Positions 38,596 through 48,973 are shown, counted from the first letter of the stretch. The stretch: 64,000 bases of DNA from Dysidea avara (GCF_963678975.1 NC_089274.1:22157133-22221132); one strand, 5' to 3'. The notes: generated by a model from the sequence alone, not told the origin. Program-made: numbers and translations.

Positions 38596-39987
38596 CAGGG
38601 GCAGAGAACAGTGCTCAAAAGTTGGGGGGGGGGGGGGAGTCATGTGGGAGTTACAAAGTGTTTTAAAATCATTAACTGTATCTTAGTGTGCAAAGCACAC
38701 TAGCATGCAAAGCATGTCAATACTAGGGGGGACTGGGACAGTGTTTATTCTAGGATTTCTCCTTTGGGGGGGAATCAGGAATTCAGGGGGTGACCAGGTG
38801 AAAGTCTGTTATATAGTTGTCCAAGTTCACAACTATATAAAGCAGTTGAAATAGTTGCCAATCTGGTTAGGCATTTAAGGCTCATGAGTGTTGATTTTTG
38901 TGAAGCCAGTGGTAGAGCTTGATGCATGAGTGCACGGTAGTGATGACATAATGATGTAGATGTCTTCTAAGAAATAATTTAAAACTTAGGGTGTTTGAAA
39001 TTAAATACTAGGGCATTTTCATGGTTATGGCAAAACAAAACTTTAATATCAGGCTTTCTGATATTATATCTGGGGAGTAGTTGGGATGGCTGTGCATGCC
39101 ATTTTGAAAGTAGAGATTTTACAAAATTATATACACTTTTTGAGATGGAATTTAAGGATACTGTTGAGAGTTAAGCATGCTTTTTTCTATACTTGGGCTC
39201 TCAGATATCGAATAGCCATCACTATAATATATACTGAGAGCACTTTAAGGTTTGCGTTTGCAATTTTTAACCTGGGAAAATTTTACATGTTAACCACTCT
39301 CAGATTGAATCTCAGAGCATTTTGGATAAGTCTAGTGTGTCATTGCTAAAGCTATAAGTATAGTGTAGTAGTCACTCACAATTTTAGGGGGTGAATCTGA
39401 GATTATAGGGGAGGAAAGTCCCCCCCCCCTAACAGCCCTAGAATAAACACTGGTCTGGGAGCATGCTTCCACTGGAAAATTTGAGATTTGAATGCTTTGA
39501 GATTGAATCTGAGAGCATTTTCAGTGGTACATGTGTACTTGAATAGGATATTCCTGTAATATTATGGCAATAACTATCATTATGATACTGTACAATTAGA
39601 TACACCAGTAATAAGGCATTTCAGATTGACTCATGCTCTTGATTACGTATAGATATATGTGTTAATGAAGACATATTGAATTTAATTGTATAGCAGGATC
39701 AACTTATGATTCCGCTGAATGTTCTATTAGAGTAGTTAGTTGACTGCTCTATTAGAGTATATCAATCTTGTGCACTCCCAACACTGATCATGCAGTACTC
39801 CATTCTTGTGCATATAACCTTTAGCATAAATCCCAGTAAATTAAGGCAAAGTAAGTTGGCTAATGGCTCAATAGTTGCTTTACTTTGGCAACTGGAATTG
39901 GAAAAAGTGAGGGGGCACTTCCCCTCCACTGTTGAAAATAGGGGGGCAGTTGCCCCCTCTGCCCCCCCTCCTATTTCTCCGCTCCTG
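38596..39987. mobile_element. hAT-like element with perfect TSD, host of a nested element
   Basis: It is flanked by ATGTGATG on both sides (38588-38595 and 39988-39995). Unit D (17630-17650) is an uninterrupted reference for the site. The ends are CAGGGGCAGAGAACAG and, inverted, CAGGAGCGGAGAAATAG. Removing the nested element leaves about 670 bp. It carries a motif doublet at 39722-39757 near its right end, and no transposase ORF. Confidence 0.92.
38739..39452. mobile_element. hAT-like element nested in 38596-39987
   Basis: The terminal inverted repeats are CAGTGTTTATTCTAGG and, inverted, CAGTGTTTATTCTAGGG. The 8-bp target copies are GACTGGGA (38731-38738) and GTCTGGGA (39453-39460), 7 of 8 matching. 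Excising it restores a block (gggggactgggagcatgc) like the interior of the element at 12225-13355. The 87-codon ORF inside is not recognisable. Confidence 0.85.
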
Positions 39988-40878
39988 ATGTGATGCAACA
40001 TTTAATTTAAACGTATCACTGAGCCATACATTTTATTGCTCAGTCACAACCTCAATCGGTTGCTATGTGTGTACCTTAACTTGTATTCATGAACAAATAA
40101 TGTATGCAAACATTGTTCCTATACCCCATAAACATGTATCTGCTGCTTGTTTACCATGAACTGATATGCTATACACACCACATGCTTCAGCCATAATATA
40201 TTACTCGTTCATTTAGAAATCCTGTTATATAATGTAGTCACCCATATATGTATAGTGAATGAGTTGTACACTCAGCTTTTTAAAACTGCATGTAAATGTC
40301 ATATATATAAAATATGTATAGGTGTACTAACAACTATTATAGTTTTAAAACAATACTGTACACACATGAATAAAATCAGATCATTCACTTTAGCAGAACC
40401 AGACAATAATTGAATTATACATCACCAATCTATTAATGTCTATATCTTTAACCTATCTAGCAATCTGTTGTTTCATATCACTGTCCTTGGACTATTGTAT
40501 CACAGTGTTCATGAACACATACACATTGGTAAGGTATCTACATAGTTGTAGTAATAAACTCACTTATCAAGACTGACAAGGCACCTTCACAAAAAATTAT
40601 AAGCTCACTACAAATAGACTATTAAGTTTAATGGAGTCCAATTGGCTGATGAATGTTGACACTGTGGTTGCTGTGCTATTTATCTCAGTGACCTGACAGT
40701 AATCTTAGATTTATTATTAGAAGAGTCAGGTATTACCCTATATATGTATGCTTGGCTGTCTATTGTCATCTTAGTGATTTTAATACACAATGGCGGTGTA
40801 TTGAGTTGACATTCCATTGTGATTTCACTTTACAATTTTGTACATTTAGTATAATTATGTCAATTGTCTATACGGTAG

Positions 40879-41262
40879 CAGGGCCGCCCACAGGGAGGGG
40901 GGGCAACCGGGGCATTTTTCCCTGGGCCCCAGCCTGAAAGGGGCCCTAGGAAGCCCCATGAAGGGCCCCTTGAATACCTGTTTAAAAGATCGATATACTC
41001 TAATAGAGCAGTCAGATCTAAATACTCTAATAGAGCAGTCACAGTATTCTTCAGAGGAGCAGTGTAGCCGGCTTATAGATAAGGAGATATGGTTGGTGAG
41101 GGGTAGTTATTGTCATTGTTAGCAGGTCATGACCTTTTTTTTTTTTTTGGTCTTCAACTTACAGCTTGGGTGAAGTTGTGATTCAGAATGGAAACCTCCT
41201 TATCTCTGGGACCCCACTTTAACTCTTTGCCCTGGGCCCCTTAATTTCTCTGGGTGGCCCTG
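40879..41262. mobile_element. hAT-like MITE, opposite-orientation relative of 29641-30012
   Basis: The ends are CAGGGCCGCCCACAGGG and, inverted, CAGGGCCACCCAGAG. Internal words are shared with the 29.6 kb copy in inverse order, including the motif doublet at 40998-41035 with the same 27-bp spacing and the T run after GTCATGACC. The left flank is unit D-like and the right flank is not, so no target duplication remains and the insertion sits at the end of the duplicated segment. Confidence 0.85.
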
Positions 41263-42257
41263 ATACCTCCCCAACAACATGGCTTCACTTCAGGAAGATC
41301 CTGCTAAACCCAACTACTACTCTCAATGAATAATTGGACGAAACCGTTAGACATTGGATCTGTTGATATCTTGTATTTTGACTTTGCTACAATTCTGTCC
41401 CATGCACACAATCTCAAAGTTGCAGGACTGCAGTATATCTGGTAAACTTCATTTGTGCATGGGTTAAGAATTTTCTCACCAGAAGGAAACAGAAAGTTGT
41501 TTTGAATCAGAATTGTCAGTGGAGTCATAGCTGATTTAACAAATTTAATATTTGTTTCAATGTTTTAATTTTAAGTCTTATGGTGGAAAAATTAGGACCT
41601 CTGCACTATTATTCCATTTTTAGAATTTCACTTTCTGCCACTGAGTTTCTGTCTCATAATTATGCCTTTCTTTTGTGCAAATCAGGTGTAGCAAAATGAA
41701 TGAACTAATTCAAGTTGAGAATATTACTAGTAAGAACATCAATATTTAGCCCATAGTTATACATAGCTATACAGTAACTTTCCCTAAATATAACACAGGC
41801 ACCCAGACATGTTCCCCTACCACTAACATATGCAGCTGGATTGTTGTTTGCAAGCAGAATGTATTCAAGACTGCACATGAGTGTAAACATATCACTTCAT
41901 TGCCCTGATACTTTGTATGAATATCATCAACAGTTTTATCTATTTACAGTGCACCTCAAGAAGTTTTCCAGACAAAGTGTACTGGTATATGGTGTCATGT
42001 TCAATAAGAAGCCCATATGCACCACAAAGTATCTTGCATGCAGTTCTTATGGGCTCACCACACATCAATTAATGCTAAACAGTATCCATTGAAAATTATT
42101 TTGCAATTTGGCAGCTCAGATGGCATACATGCTTCCTTCAGTCTTTCATCATCCTGTTAATAGTCATACCATATATTTGCACTGTTGTTTTAGCTAGCTA
42201 TACTAGTGATATATAGTCCAAAACTAATTTTGATGTTTGGTGCTAAAGTTGCTATAG
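41263..42257. other. Gene-free stretch with weak ORFs
   Basis: The minus-strand ORF at 41304-41528 (74 aa) has ordinary amino-acid composition and could be an exon remnant, but I recognise no family and no splice partners. The overlapping ORFs at 41705-42092 are on opposite strands and unsupported. Confidence 0.35.
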
Positions 42258-42260
42258 TTA

Positions 42261-42609
42261 GGCCACTCCAACAAAAGTCCTTGTTTCCCATTTCATTGAC
42301 CTTAAAAATACATGCGGGCAGGCAGTTCATTATCCATTATTCATTATAGATATTTCCACTATAATTTTTGAAATTCAAAACTAACTTACAGGTAAGAATA
42401 CAGTAGAAATATGAAATATTTAAACTAAGAACCTTAACAGTGAAAAACTAGCTAAATGGGCTTTCTGAATGCTAAACTAGTTACTGCTATGCTGCCTATG
42501 CAGTCACAAGATAAATAATGAATATTGCCAGCAATAATGAATGACCATGCGGGAAGAGAATCTACATGGGGGTGGGAAATGGGAAACAATGAATTTTCTT
42601 GGAGTGGCC
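42261..42609. mobile_element. PIF/Harbinger-like MITE (TTA target duplication), second copy
   Basis: The ends are GGCCACTCCAACAAAAGTCC and, inverted, GGCCACTCCAAGAAAATTCA. A TTA copy is on each side (42258-42260 and 42610-42612). It shares the subterminal words tttccca, catgcggg and the ccattattcatta region with 19365-19744. 349 bp, no ORF. Confidence 0.8.
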
Positions 42610-42745
42610 TTAGTCAGCCAGCAGCCTCATGCATACATGCAGGTAATTATACACAGCAAATAACTATGCCATATATGACTTTAACATTTCTGATTACACA
42701 TACTGCACTAATTTTTAAAATAGTCCTGGAGATTAATATTTGGTA

Positions 42746-42774
42746 CAGGGGCGGAGAACAGTACTCAAAAGGGT

Positions 42775-42805
<31 letters not shown>

Positions 42806-42890
42806 GGGGGGAGCAAGTCATGTGGGGTGGCTGTAAGTTACAAAGTGTTTTAAAATCATTTAGCATGCGAAGCTTGCGTATTTGCACAAA
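42746..42890. mobile_element. Left-end fragment of the 38596-type hAT element
   Basis: CAGGGGCGGAGAACAGTACT starts at 42746 and matches 38596 onward, including aagtcatgtgggg and tacaaagtgttttaaaatca. Inside it is a TG run followed by about 22 G residues (42789-42810), compared with a 14-G run in the full copy. The right end is missing. Confidence 0.75.
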
Positions 42891-42989
42891 AAATTAACCA
42901 AACATCTGCATGATGTATAGCTATGCTTATTGATGTATGTATGCTTATGGCTTTACAAAAAGTTAAATACACAATTAACTCTATAAGCT

Positions 42990-43690
42990 TGGTATATGAG
43001 CTCGTCCCAGTTCCACTGTAGGTTGAAGCATCCTTGCTACAGCTGTGATCTAATGGATGGAATGTTTCTCCAAGACTTGCTAGAGTCATCATATACATCT
43101 TACTATATGTGGAGTTGCTATACCACTCTCATCCATTCCACTAGCTATCACTGGTGGAGATGAACTGGGGATTAGTGATGCATATAAGTGAGTGACCTCT
43201 GTCATTCTAATCCCGGCATTTGGTGGATGTGTTGTCACTGGTTTGTTTAGATATTCTGATAGTATTTTGTAGGCAATTTCCTTGCATTTCATGTCAACAT
43301 GATCATGACCTATGATATATGACAAAGTGGTTGTCAGCAATAGTGGGTGCAAAGGCCCACATTGGCTCAGGAAGATTGATGTACACCCTCTGCCAGTAAG
43401 AGGTACGTATATATTTATACTCTATCCAGCTGAGTACTTCCTGTACCACTGCTGTGTTGTTAACATATTTTCCTCCCCCCTGCAACAATAACATGTTCCA
43501 GGTGAGTAACTACCCCTGGTTCAGTTGTTTTTCACTGAGAGCAAATTGAAGTTTGACTATGTAGTTCAAATATAGAAACTTTATTTGTCGCCTACACCAA
43601 TAATAACCAACTTTCCACCAATGATGTGAGGAACCCAAGAAAGTAACCTCAGGGAGGTAACTGACTCCAGTGGTCAGTGTTGATTTAATA
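42990..43690 (-). pseudogene. Kelch-repeat protein pseudogene
   Basis: On the minus strand, frame-shifted pieces follow the blade pattern of Kelch propeller proteins. HWSQLPP is at 43674-43654 and IIGGKLVIIG at about 43625-43595. VVTHLEHVIVAGG (about 43510-43470) is followed by NNTAVVQEVLSWIE and YWQRV-INLPEPMWAFAPTIADNHF to about 43330. After a frame change comes VIASGMDESGIATPHI (about 43160-43110), then VYDDSSKSWRNIPSI (about 43090-43045). These give repeated aromatic-x-x-LP, the GG pair and W-P blade ends. At least four frame changes and several stops exclude function. The N-terminal BTB or other partner domain is not visible, so the family member is unknown. Confidence 0.65.
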
Positions 43691-43897
43691 AACATACTTA
43701 TATTTGATGTTCAGCATCATTCACTGGACTATACCCACTAGCAACATAACATAGACCTTCTGGTCTTGTATATACCACACTTACTGTAACTACCGAATTT
43801 GCTAGCTATATACACCTTCAAAGTTAAGCCTTTTTAAAAATTTTCCTTCTTAACCTTTATACCATAATTATGATTAATGGTATAAATGCATATATAC

Positions 43898-43916
43898 GTG
43901 TGTGTGTGTGTGTGTG

Positions 43917-43977
<61 letters not shown>
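43898..43977. repeat. (TG)n microsatellite
   Basis: About 40 TG units with a single TGCG interruption near 43921. Confidence 0.96.
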
Positions 43978-43978
<1 letters not shown>

Positions 43979-44945
43979 CTCACGGTGATATTACAGTATT
44001 ATTCATGAATGTCACATCCTGGTGGTACTTATTGGCTCCATGGTGCCAGAAAACAAAATCTATAGCTAGCTATACATTCAGCAATATTTTGCACTGGCTT
44101 TTGTAGGAAATTACAATCATATATCACATGTGACTATATGTATGGATCTGATAGTGGATCCTTGTTATTCTTACAGCATTGACTGTATACACTTCACCCT
44201 TCAATCCAAATAATGTTGAATTATGGGATTTAAACTCTTCAACTTGTAGCTACGGAGTATCATTTTACTAGCTATAAACCTTCCTTGTATCTTAAACTTG
44301 TTGAATGTGTCCCTTTTCTTGTAGTTTCTGGATACCCTCATGATCAATTAGCTAGTGGTATGATAAATTAAGTATTGCAAGATTTGAAGACATGATTTTA
44401 TTGTATATATATATGTAACACTTTCACACCTCAGATCAAAGGAACTACCTAGGCTACATTTTGTATGTAGCCCAGCTAGCCGGCTACATACGAAATGTAG
44501 CAGGGCTACAACTAGGCTGTTTTGACAGCTAGACTATTTTGACATATAAAGAAGATCAGGGGTGAATGTGGTAATTACAACTATTATGCAATACTTTGAA
44601 GTTGTATTTAAAGCCTTAAATCAATCAGTTTAAATAAAGCCTTTGAAGTTACTTCATGTACTTTTGATGTACTTGAAAGTGCTTTTGATGTGGTTTGGTA
44701 TAGTTTCAAAAAAGTTTCAACTATACTGAGCACTAGCACTGACTATGTAAAGTTTTCAAAATGTTTAAGAAACCTATATCACCAAGAGATAGTTTTATTG
44801 TGGGATTCAGTTTGTCTCAATTGAGAGCCACAGTAGACTCAATTGTAAGAAGAAAGAAACACTTAACAACACAAATAGGTAGGTCAAAGGAATAAGGCAG
44901 ATCAAAAGGCATTATTTCTTTGATCTACCCATGCAAAGTGTAGCT
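43978..44945. other. Gene-free stretch with a small hairpin
   Basis: 44410-44440 carries the word cactttcacacctcagatca, the outermost left copy of the terminal repeat of the 44.4-49.5 kb cluster. 44454-44500 is an inverted repeat (CTACATTTTGTATGTAGCC against its complement with one mismatch). No gene is seen. Confidence 0.55.
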
Positions 44946-45081
44946 GTAACACGGGGCATTCAGGCTTTGCCTGATATGTATGCCCTCGGGCCGCATGGGC
45001 TTTGCCTGATATGTATGCCCGACTGTCCTCGTGAGGACAGTCGGGCATACATATCAGGCAAAGCCCTCATGCCCGTGTTAC
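44946..45081. mobile_element. Palindromic MITE with a perfect 34-bp-arm hairpin
   Basis: The outer ends are GTAACACGGGGCAT and, inverted, GTAACACGGGCAT. Inside, 44997-45030 and 45033-45066 are exact inverted complements (arm starting GGGCTTTGCCTGATATGTAT) separated by only two bases. A second copy of the CTTTGCCTGATATGTATGCC word precedes it. It belongs with the family at 24448-24890. Confidence 0.85.
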
Positions 45082-45478
45082 AACTATTACATATATAATA
45101 TATGTACCACTTTCACACCTCAGATCAAAGGAAAGCCAGTGCATATTTAATAGTTATACCATGGCCACAAGGGATTTGCCTGATATATGCATGCTCACCT
45201 AATAGGTGAAGGAAGACAAACCTGCATTCACCACATTACTTTTATACAGAGGTTTGCAAAAATTGATTGTGGGTTTAAATTGTGGGCACAAAAAAGAAAT
45301 GATTGTGGGTTTCACTGGTTATAGTGATACCATTTTAAACCAGATAACCACTTTGTGGATGAATAAAGTTATCTATGGTGCTAAAATAAACACTTAGACA
45401 TATAGGTTGTGAATGTTTGAGCAGTTGAAATGTACTCTGTAGAAAAACAATCCCCACATTGCAAAAATGATTATTTAG
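45082..45478. other. Gene-free stretch with repeat termini
   Basis: 45098-45140 is another terminal-repeat copy (gtaccactttcacacctcag) running into AGTTATACCATGG at about 45155. 45260-45320 has two GATTGTGGGTT words. The 63-codon ORF at 45206-45397 is unsupported. Confidence 0.5.
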
Positions 45479-45730
45479 TGATGCTTAGTAACTGAACTAT
45501 GCAATGCTGACTCACTCAATTTTTTTTACTTCACAACAATGCCCCTAACTAAATCAACATGTTTAACTCAAACCCACAATGCAAAACTTTAAGCATCTCT
45601 ATATAAATAATAAAAAGGAACTGATGCTTTGTAGCTGCCTCAGCATCAAAGGCAGTTGTGGTCAGGGCAATATGTGATATATAACCCTGTGGTTTCCTTT
45701 GATCTGAGGTGTCAAAGTGGTATATATCAC
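45479..45730. repeat. Dispersed repeat, copy 2 (first copy 23370-23705)
   Basis: It is colinear with 23370-23705 and ends in tttcctttgatctgaggtgt caaagtgg, the inverse of the terminal repeat at 45105. No ORF is conserved between copies. Confidence 0.7.
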
Positions 45731-45966
45731 ATATCGCACTGACTCAAAATGTTAACGAGATATACGCACTGCTACCAGTGCATATTTCTTGTTAAGGCAG
45801 TGCGTATATCTCGTTACACACTCGTTACACACTCGTTACACACTGCCTTAATGAGATATACGTACTGCTACCAGTGCGTATATCTCGTTAAGGCAGTAGC
45901 AGTGCATATATCTCGTTAAGGCAGTGCGTATATCTCGTTAACATTTTGAGTCAGTGCAATATGTGA
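45728..45966. repeat. Palindrome filled with TATATCTCGTTA minisatellite units
   Basis: About 46-bp outer arms (tcacatatcgcactgactca ... against ... tgagtcagtgcaatatgtga) enclose at least seven copies of a TATATCTCGTTAAGGCAGTG-like unit in both orientations, plus a CACACTCGTTA triplication at about 45815-45842. A reduced relative is at 49330-49410. Confidence 0.85.
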
Positions 45967-45997
45967 TATATATGCACTGGCTTTCCTTTGATCTGAA

Positions 45998-46055
45998 GTG
46001 AGTCTACATGCAACATAGCAACTAAAGATTTTGCCGATTAGGTGAGTCTACATGC
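45998..46055. repeat. Left inverted repeat flanking the gypsy element
   Basis: GCAACTAAAGATTTTGCCGA and GGTGAGTCTACATGC (46013-46055) are the inverse complement of 48924-48962. The gypsy element at 46183-48840 lies between. AGTCTACATGC is itself duplicated at 46000. Confidence 0.8.
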
Positions 46056-46058
46056 TAT

Positions 46059-46174
46059 TAGTTATACCATGGGCACTCGTGCTTTGCCTGTATATATACA
46101 CTTGCTCTCAGGCCTGTGGCCCTCGGGCTTGTGCATATATATCAGGCAAAGCACTCTTGCCCATTGTATAACTA
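46059..46174. mobile_element. Palindromic MITE (TTATACCATGGGCAC family)
   Basis: The ends are TAGTTATACCATGGGCACTC and, inverted, TAGTTATACAATGGGCAAGA. The inner CTTTGCCTG words face each other. It abuts the inverted gypsy half directly. 116 bp, no ORF beyond read-through of the repeat. Confidence 0.8.
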
Positions 46175-46182
46175 TAGGCGGT

Positions 46183-47463
46183 GACTACTGGCTGGAAGAG
46201 CAGCAATACATGTCTCCATGAGATATTCAGCCTCCTCTTGTAGGGAGGTTTCTGGAGGAACTGATAGCAACGGAGCCCATGAAAAGGCATCTGCTGTTAC
46301 TAGAAGCATGAGAAATGTCATATTCAAAGCGAGCCAGTCGAAGACGAAACCTCATGATTCTTGGAGGAAGGGTGTGTAGGCTTTTGTTGCCTAACAGTGG
46401 GATTAATGGCTTATGGTCAGTTTCTATGGTGAATTTCTTGCCTAACTGAAATATAGCTTGAAAATTTTTCACATGACCAAGTGATGGCTAATGCCTCCTT
46501 CTCCACTTGAGCGTAACGGCACTCAGTATTTGTCATTGCACGTGAAACATATACGACTGGCTGCCATGATTGGCTGTCTTTCTGTAACAGAACTGCCCCC
46601 AGCCCGTATGATGAGGCATCAGCTGAGATTTTTAGATCTGCGTTCACATTGTAATGTGTCAGGACTCTGGGTTAGTCAACTCCTCTTTAATGTGTGTAAA
46701 GGAGGTATCTTGTGGGGTATCCCAGGTCCATGAGCTACTCTTACTGAGGAGCTCACGTAGTGGTTGTGTTAATTCTGTAAGGCGGTTAGAAATTTTCCCT
46801 AGGTGGTTTATCATCCCCATAAACCTCCTTAACTCTTTCAAAATTTTTTGGAGGGGGCATCTTAGCAATGGCTGCTGTTTTCTCAGGATCTGGTTGAATG
46901 CCTTGTTCTGTTATAAGGTGACCTAAGAAGCGTAGCTCTGTCTTTCCAAATTGACATTTGTTAGGGTTGAGGGTTACCCCTGCAGATTGCAATTTCTGCA
47001 GGGTGGTTTCAAGTCTGGCATCATGCTCCTCTTTGGTACAGCCAAAAACAAGAATGTCATCCATGTGACAGAGAACTCCTTCAACCCCAATAAGTGTTTT
47101 CTCCATTTGCCATTGAAAGTGTTCGGGGGCACTACATATCCCAAATGGTAGTTTGTTAAAACAGTAACGCCCATAGGGGGTGAGGAATGTTGTGAGTAAC
47201 CTGGAGGAAGGTGCCAAAGGGACCTGCCAAAACCCACTATTGGCATCAAGGGTACTGAAAACTTTTGCACCAGCCATCTGTGCCAAGGTGTCATCTACTG
47301 CTGGTAAGGGGTGTATCTCACGTTGAACACTCTCGTTCAATGGCTTGAGGTCTACACATATTCTAATGGTCCCAGTCTTTTTTGGCACAATCACCATACC
47401 AGCACACCAAGGAGTGGGCTCTTCTACTTTGGATATGACATTCATTGACTCCATGCGATCTAG
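46183..47463 (-). pseudogene. Ty3/gypsy reverse transcriptase and RNase H, inverted half
   Basis: Minus-strand pieces give the RT palm. They begin with ISKVEEPTPWCAGMVIVPKK and continue with RICVDLKPLN, FSTLDANSGFWQ, the catalytic-box equivalent HMDDILVF (usual Y replaced by H), and FLGHLITEQGI. Then after frameshifts come RRFMGMINHLGK, the RNase H pieces SADASSYGLGAVLLQ and ETDHKPLIPLLGN, and a final DISHASS. At least three frameshifts (near 46860, 46650 and 46440, and another near 46290) make it non-functional. It resembles K02A2.6-type metazoan gypsy elements. gag and protease are not present to the right, where the reading direction should find them. The half ends abruptly at 47463, where plus-strand integrase begins. 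Confidence 0.9.
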
Positions 47464-48670
47464 TCCTTGTTTAACCTTGTTTGACTACTGCCGCAATGGC
47501 TGGCCAGAAAAATGGAACATTCCTATTGAAGTCAAACCCTTCTGGCAAAGCAGAGGCCTCCTTACAATTCACAATGACCTGTTACTGTATGGACCTAGAA
47601 TTGTGATCCCAGCATCTTTGCAGCGGCAAATTTTGTCCAAAATCCATGATGGCCACCAAGGCATTCAAAAATGTCGCCTTTGAGCTAATTTATTGGTGTG
47701 GTGGCCTGGGATTGCAAAACACATCAAGGATCTTGTTGAACACTGCCCAACTTGTGTTAGAGCTTCAGCTGCAAAGAAAGAACCCCTTATACCTTCAGAC
47801 CTTCCCAAGTACCCATGGCAAAAGATTGGAACAGACATTTTCTTTCTAAAAGGAGCTCACTTCTTATTGGCGGTAGTTTATTTTTCCAGATACATAGAAG
47901 TCATCAAATTGGGGAACACAACATCAAGAAACATTATTGAAGGACTGAAATCCATGTTTTCCAGACATGGAATTCCAGAAACTGTAGTTAGTGATAACGG
48001 CCCTCAATATTCATCTTGTGAGTTTTCAGCTTTTGCCACGGCATACAACTTTTGCCATACTACTAGCAGCCCACAGTACCTCCAAAGCAATGGGCAAGCA
48101 GAACGTGCAGTCCAGACAGCCAAACAACTATTGACCAAATCTGAGGACCCATATCTGGCGTTGTTAACTTATCATGCCACCCCCATGCCCTGGTGCAACT
48201 TGTCACCCTCACAGCTCCTGATGGGTAGACACCTGAGAACTACTTTACCCCAAGTGGAGGAACATCTGCAACCTAAGTGGACATACCTTGACGAGTTTAG
48301 AAAGCAACACACTAGCTACAAACAGAAACAGAAGTCAGCTTATGATGACCACCATCGCGTACGGCCCCTTGCTCCAATTCCAGATGATAATAAAGTGTGG
48401 ATTACCACTGGCCAAGCTGGCCAAACAACAATATCTGGTCGAATAAACAATAAGGCAGACACCCCTTGATCATATGTTGTGGACACCACACAAGGCCAGA
48501 TCAGACGTAACCGTTGTCATTTACGCATTATGCCAGAGAACACAGTGTCAGAGAACAATACAGCACCAGAAAGTGACACAGTGGCACAACAAACCTCAAA
48601 CTCTTTCCCTCCCGTGACCCGATCAATGACTGGGACCGCAATCCAGCCACCAAATAGACTGAGACTGTAA
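47464..48670 (+). pseudogene. Ty3/gypsy integrase half (plus strand)
   Basis: It opens in the linker just before integrase (YCRNGWPEKW, LLTIHNDLLLYGPRIVIP). The zinc-binding region follows (KIHDGHQGIQKC, then HIKDLVEHCPTC), with one stop at about 47684 between its halves. The catalytic core has the D,D,E residues in GTDIFF (about 47830), VSDNGPQYSS (about 47990) and SNGQAERAV (about 48090). A C-terminal region (SPSQLLMGRHLRTTLP) and a tail follow after a stop at 48467, ending at 48670. It is largely preserved but interrupted by two stops. It belongs to the same element as the minus-strand half; flipping 46183-47463 would restore the usual RT-RH-INT order, short of about 20 codons. Confidence 0.9.
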
Positions 48671-48686
48671 CCCAAAGAAAGGGAGA
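48671..48686 (+). promoter_or_regulatory. Polypurine tract of the gypsy element
   Basis: CCCAAAGAAAGGGAGA lies directly after the tail stop codon and before TGTAGTATATAC. This is the position and composition expected of the plus-strand priming site next to a 3' LTR. Confidence 0.65.
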
Positions 48687-48840
48687 TGTAGTATATACTA
48701 CTATATATGACATTGACACTTGCACATGCACACACCTTGTATCACTATTGATTTTTAACTAGCACTAGGATTTAAACAGTACACGTGATTGTATTATTGC
48801 ACGTGATTGTACAATGAACACTTTCTAATAATAGCACATT
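48687..48840 (+). mobile_element. Truncated 3' LTR of the gypsy element
   Basis: It begins TGTAGTATATACTAC after the polypurine tract, as LTRs start with TG. It carries two CACGTGATTG words at 48782-48791 and 48800-48809. It is cut off by the palindromic MITE at 48845, so no CA end or second LTR was found for comparison. Confidence 0.6.
48782..48809 (+). promoter_or_regulatory. Paired CACGTGATTG boxes in the LTR
   Basis: Two identical 10-bp words containing the E-box CACGTG start 18 bp apart, within the U3-like part of the LTR. bHLH factors are known to bind CACGTG; a role here is an inference. Confidence 0.4.
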
Positions 48841-48844
48841 GTAA

Positions 48845-48906
48845 TAGTTATACCATGGGCAAGAGTGCGTATATACAAGCAAAGCATGAGTGCCCATGGT
48901 ATAACT
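48845..48906. mobile_element. Minimal palindromic MITE (62 bp)
   Basis: TAGTTATACCATGGGCAAGA and, inverted, TAGTTATACCATGGGCACTC with almost no interior; an internally deleted member of the family at 46059-46174. It sits at the end of the truncated LTR. Confidence 0.8.
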
Positions 48907-48917
48907 AATATGTTCTA

Positions 48918-48962
48918 CTTTAGCATGTAGACTCACCTAATCGGCAAAATCTTTAGTTGCTG
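48918..48962. repeat. Right inverted repeat flanking the gypsy element
   Basis: GCATGTAGACTCACCTAATC and the following CGGCAAAATCTTTAGTTGCTG are the inverse complement of 46013-46055. Confidence 0.8.
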
Positions 48963-48973
48963 TACCCTTCTGT

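Larger units (their letters stand above)
37230..40878. repeat. Dispersed copy of duplication unit D
   Basis: 37290-38595 and 39988-40878 match 16640-17640 and 17640-18590 in order, with long near-identical runs (for example the block starting catttaatttaaacgta at 40000). The two parts are separated only by the hAT insertion at 38596-39987. On the right, homology stops at the hAT-like element starting 40879. The copy lies about 20 kb from unit D, so it is a duplicative transposition or an array member separated by later insertions. Confidence 0.85.

Noticed and set aside
41304-41528. 74-codon minus-strand ORF, possible exon
   Set aside because: Composition is plausible but there are no splice partners, family match or second copy to support it.
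45728-45966. Possible CRISPR-like array of repeated 20-bp units
   Set aside because: Units occur in both orientations without unique spacers and the context is animal transposon DNA.
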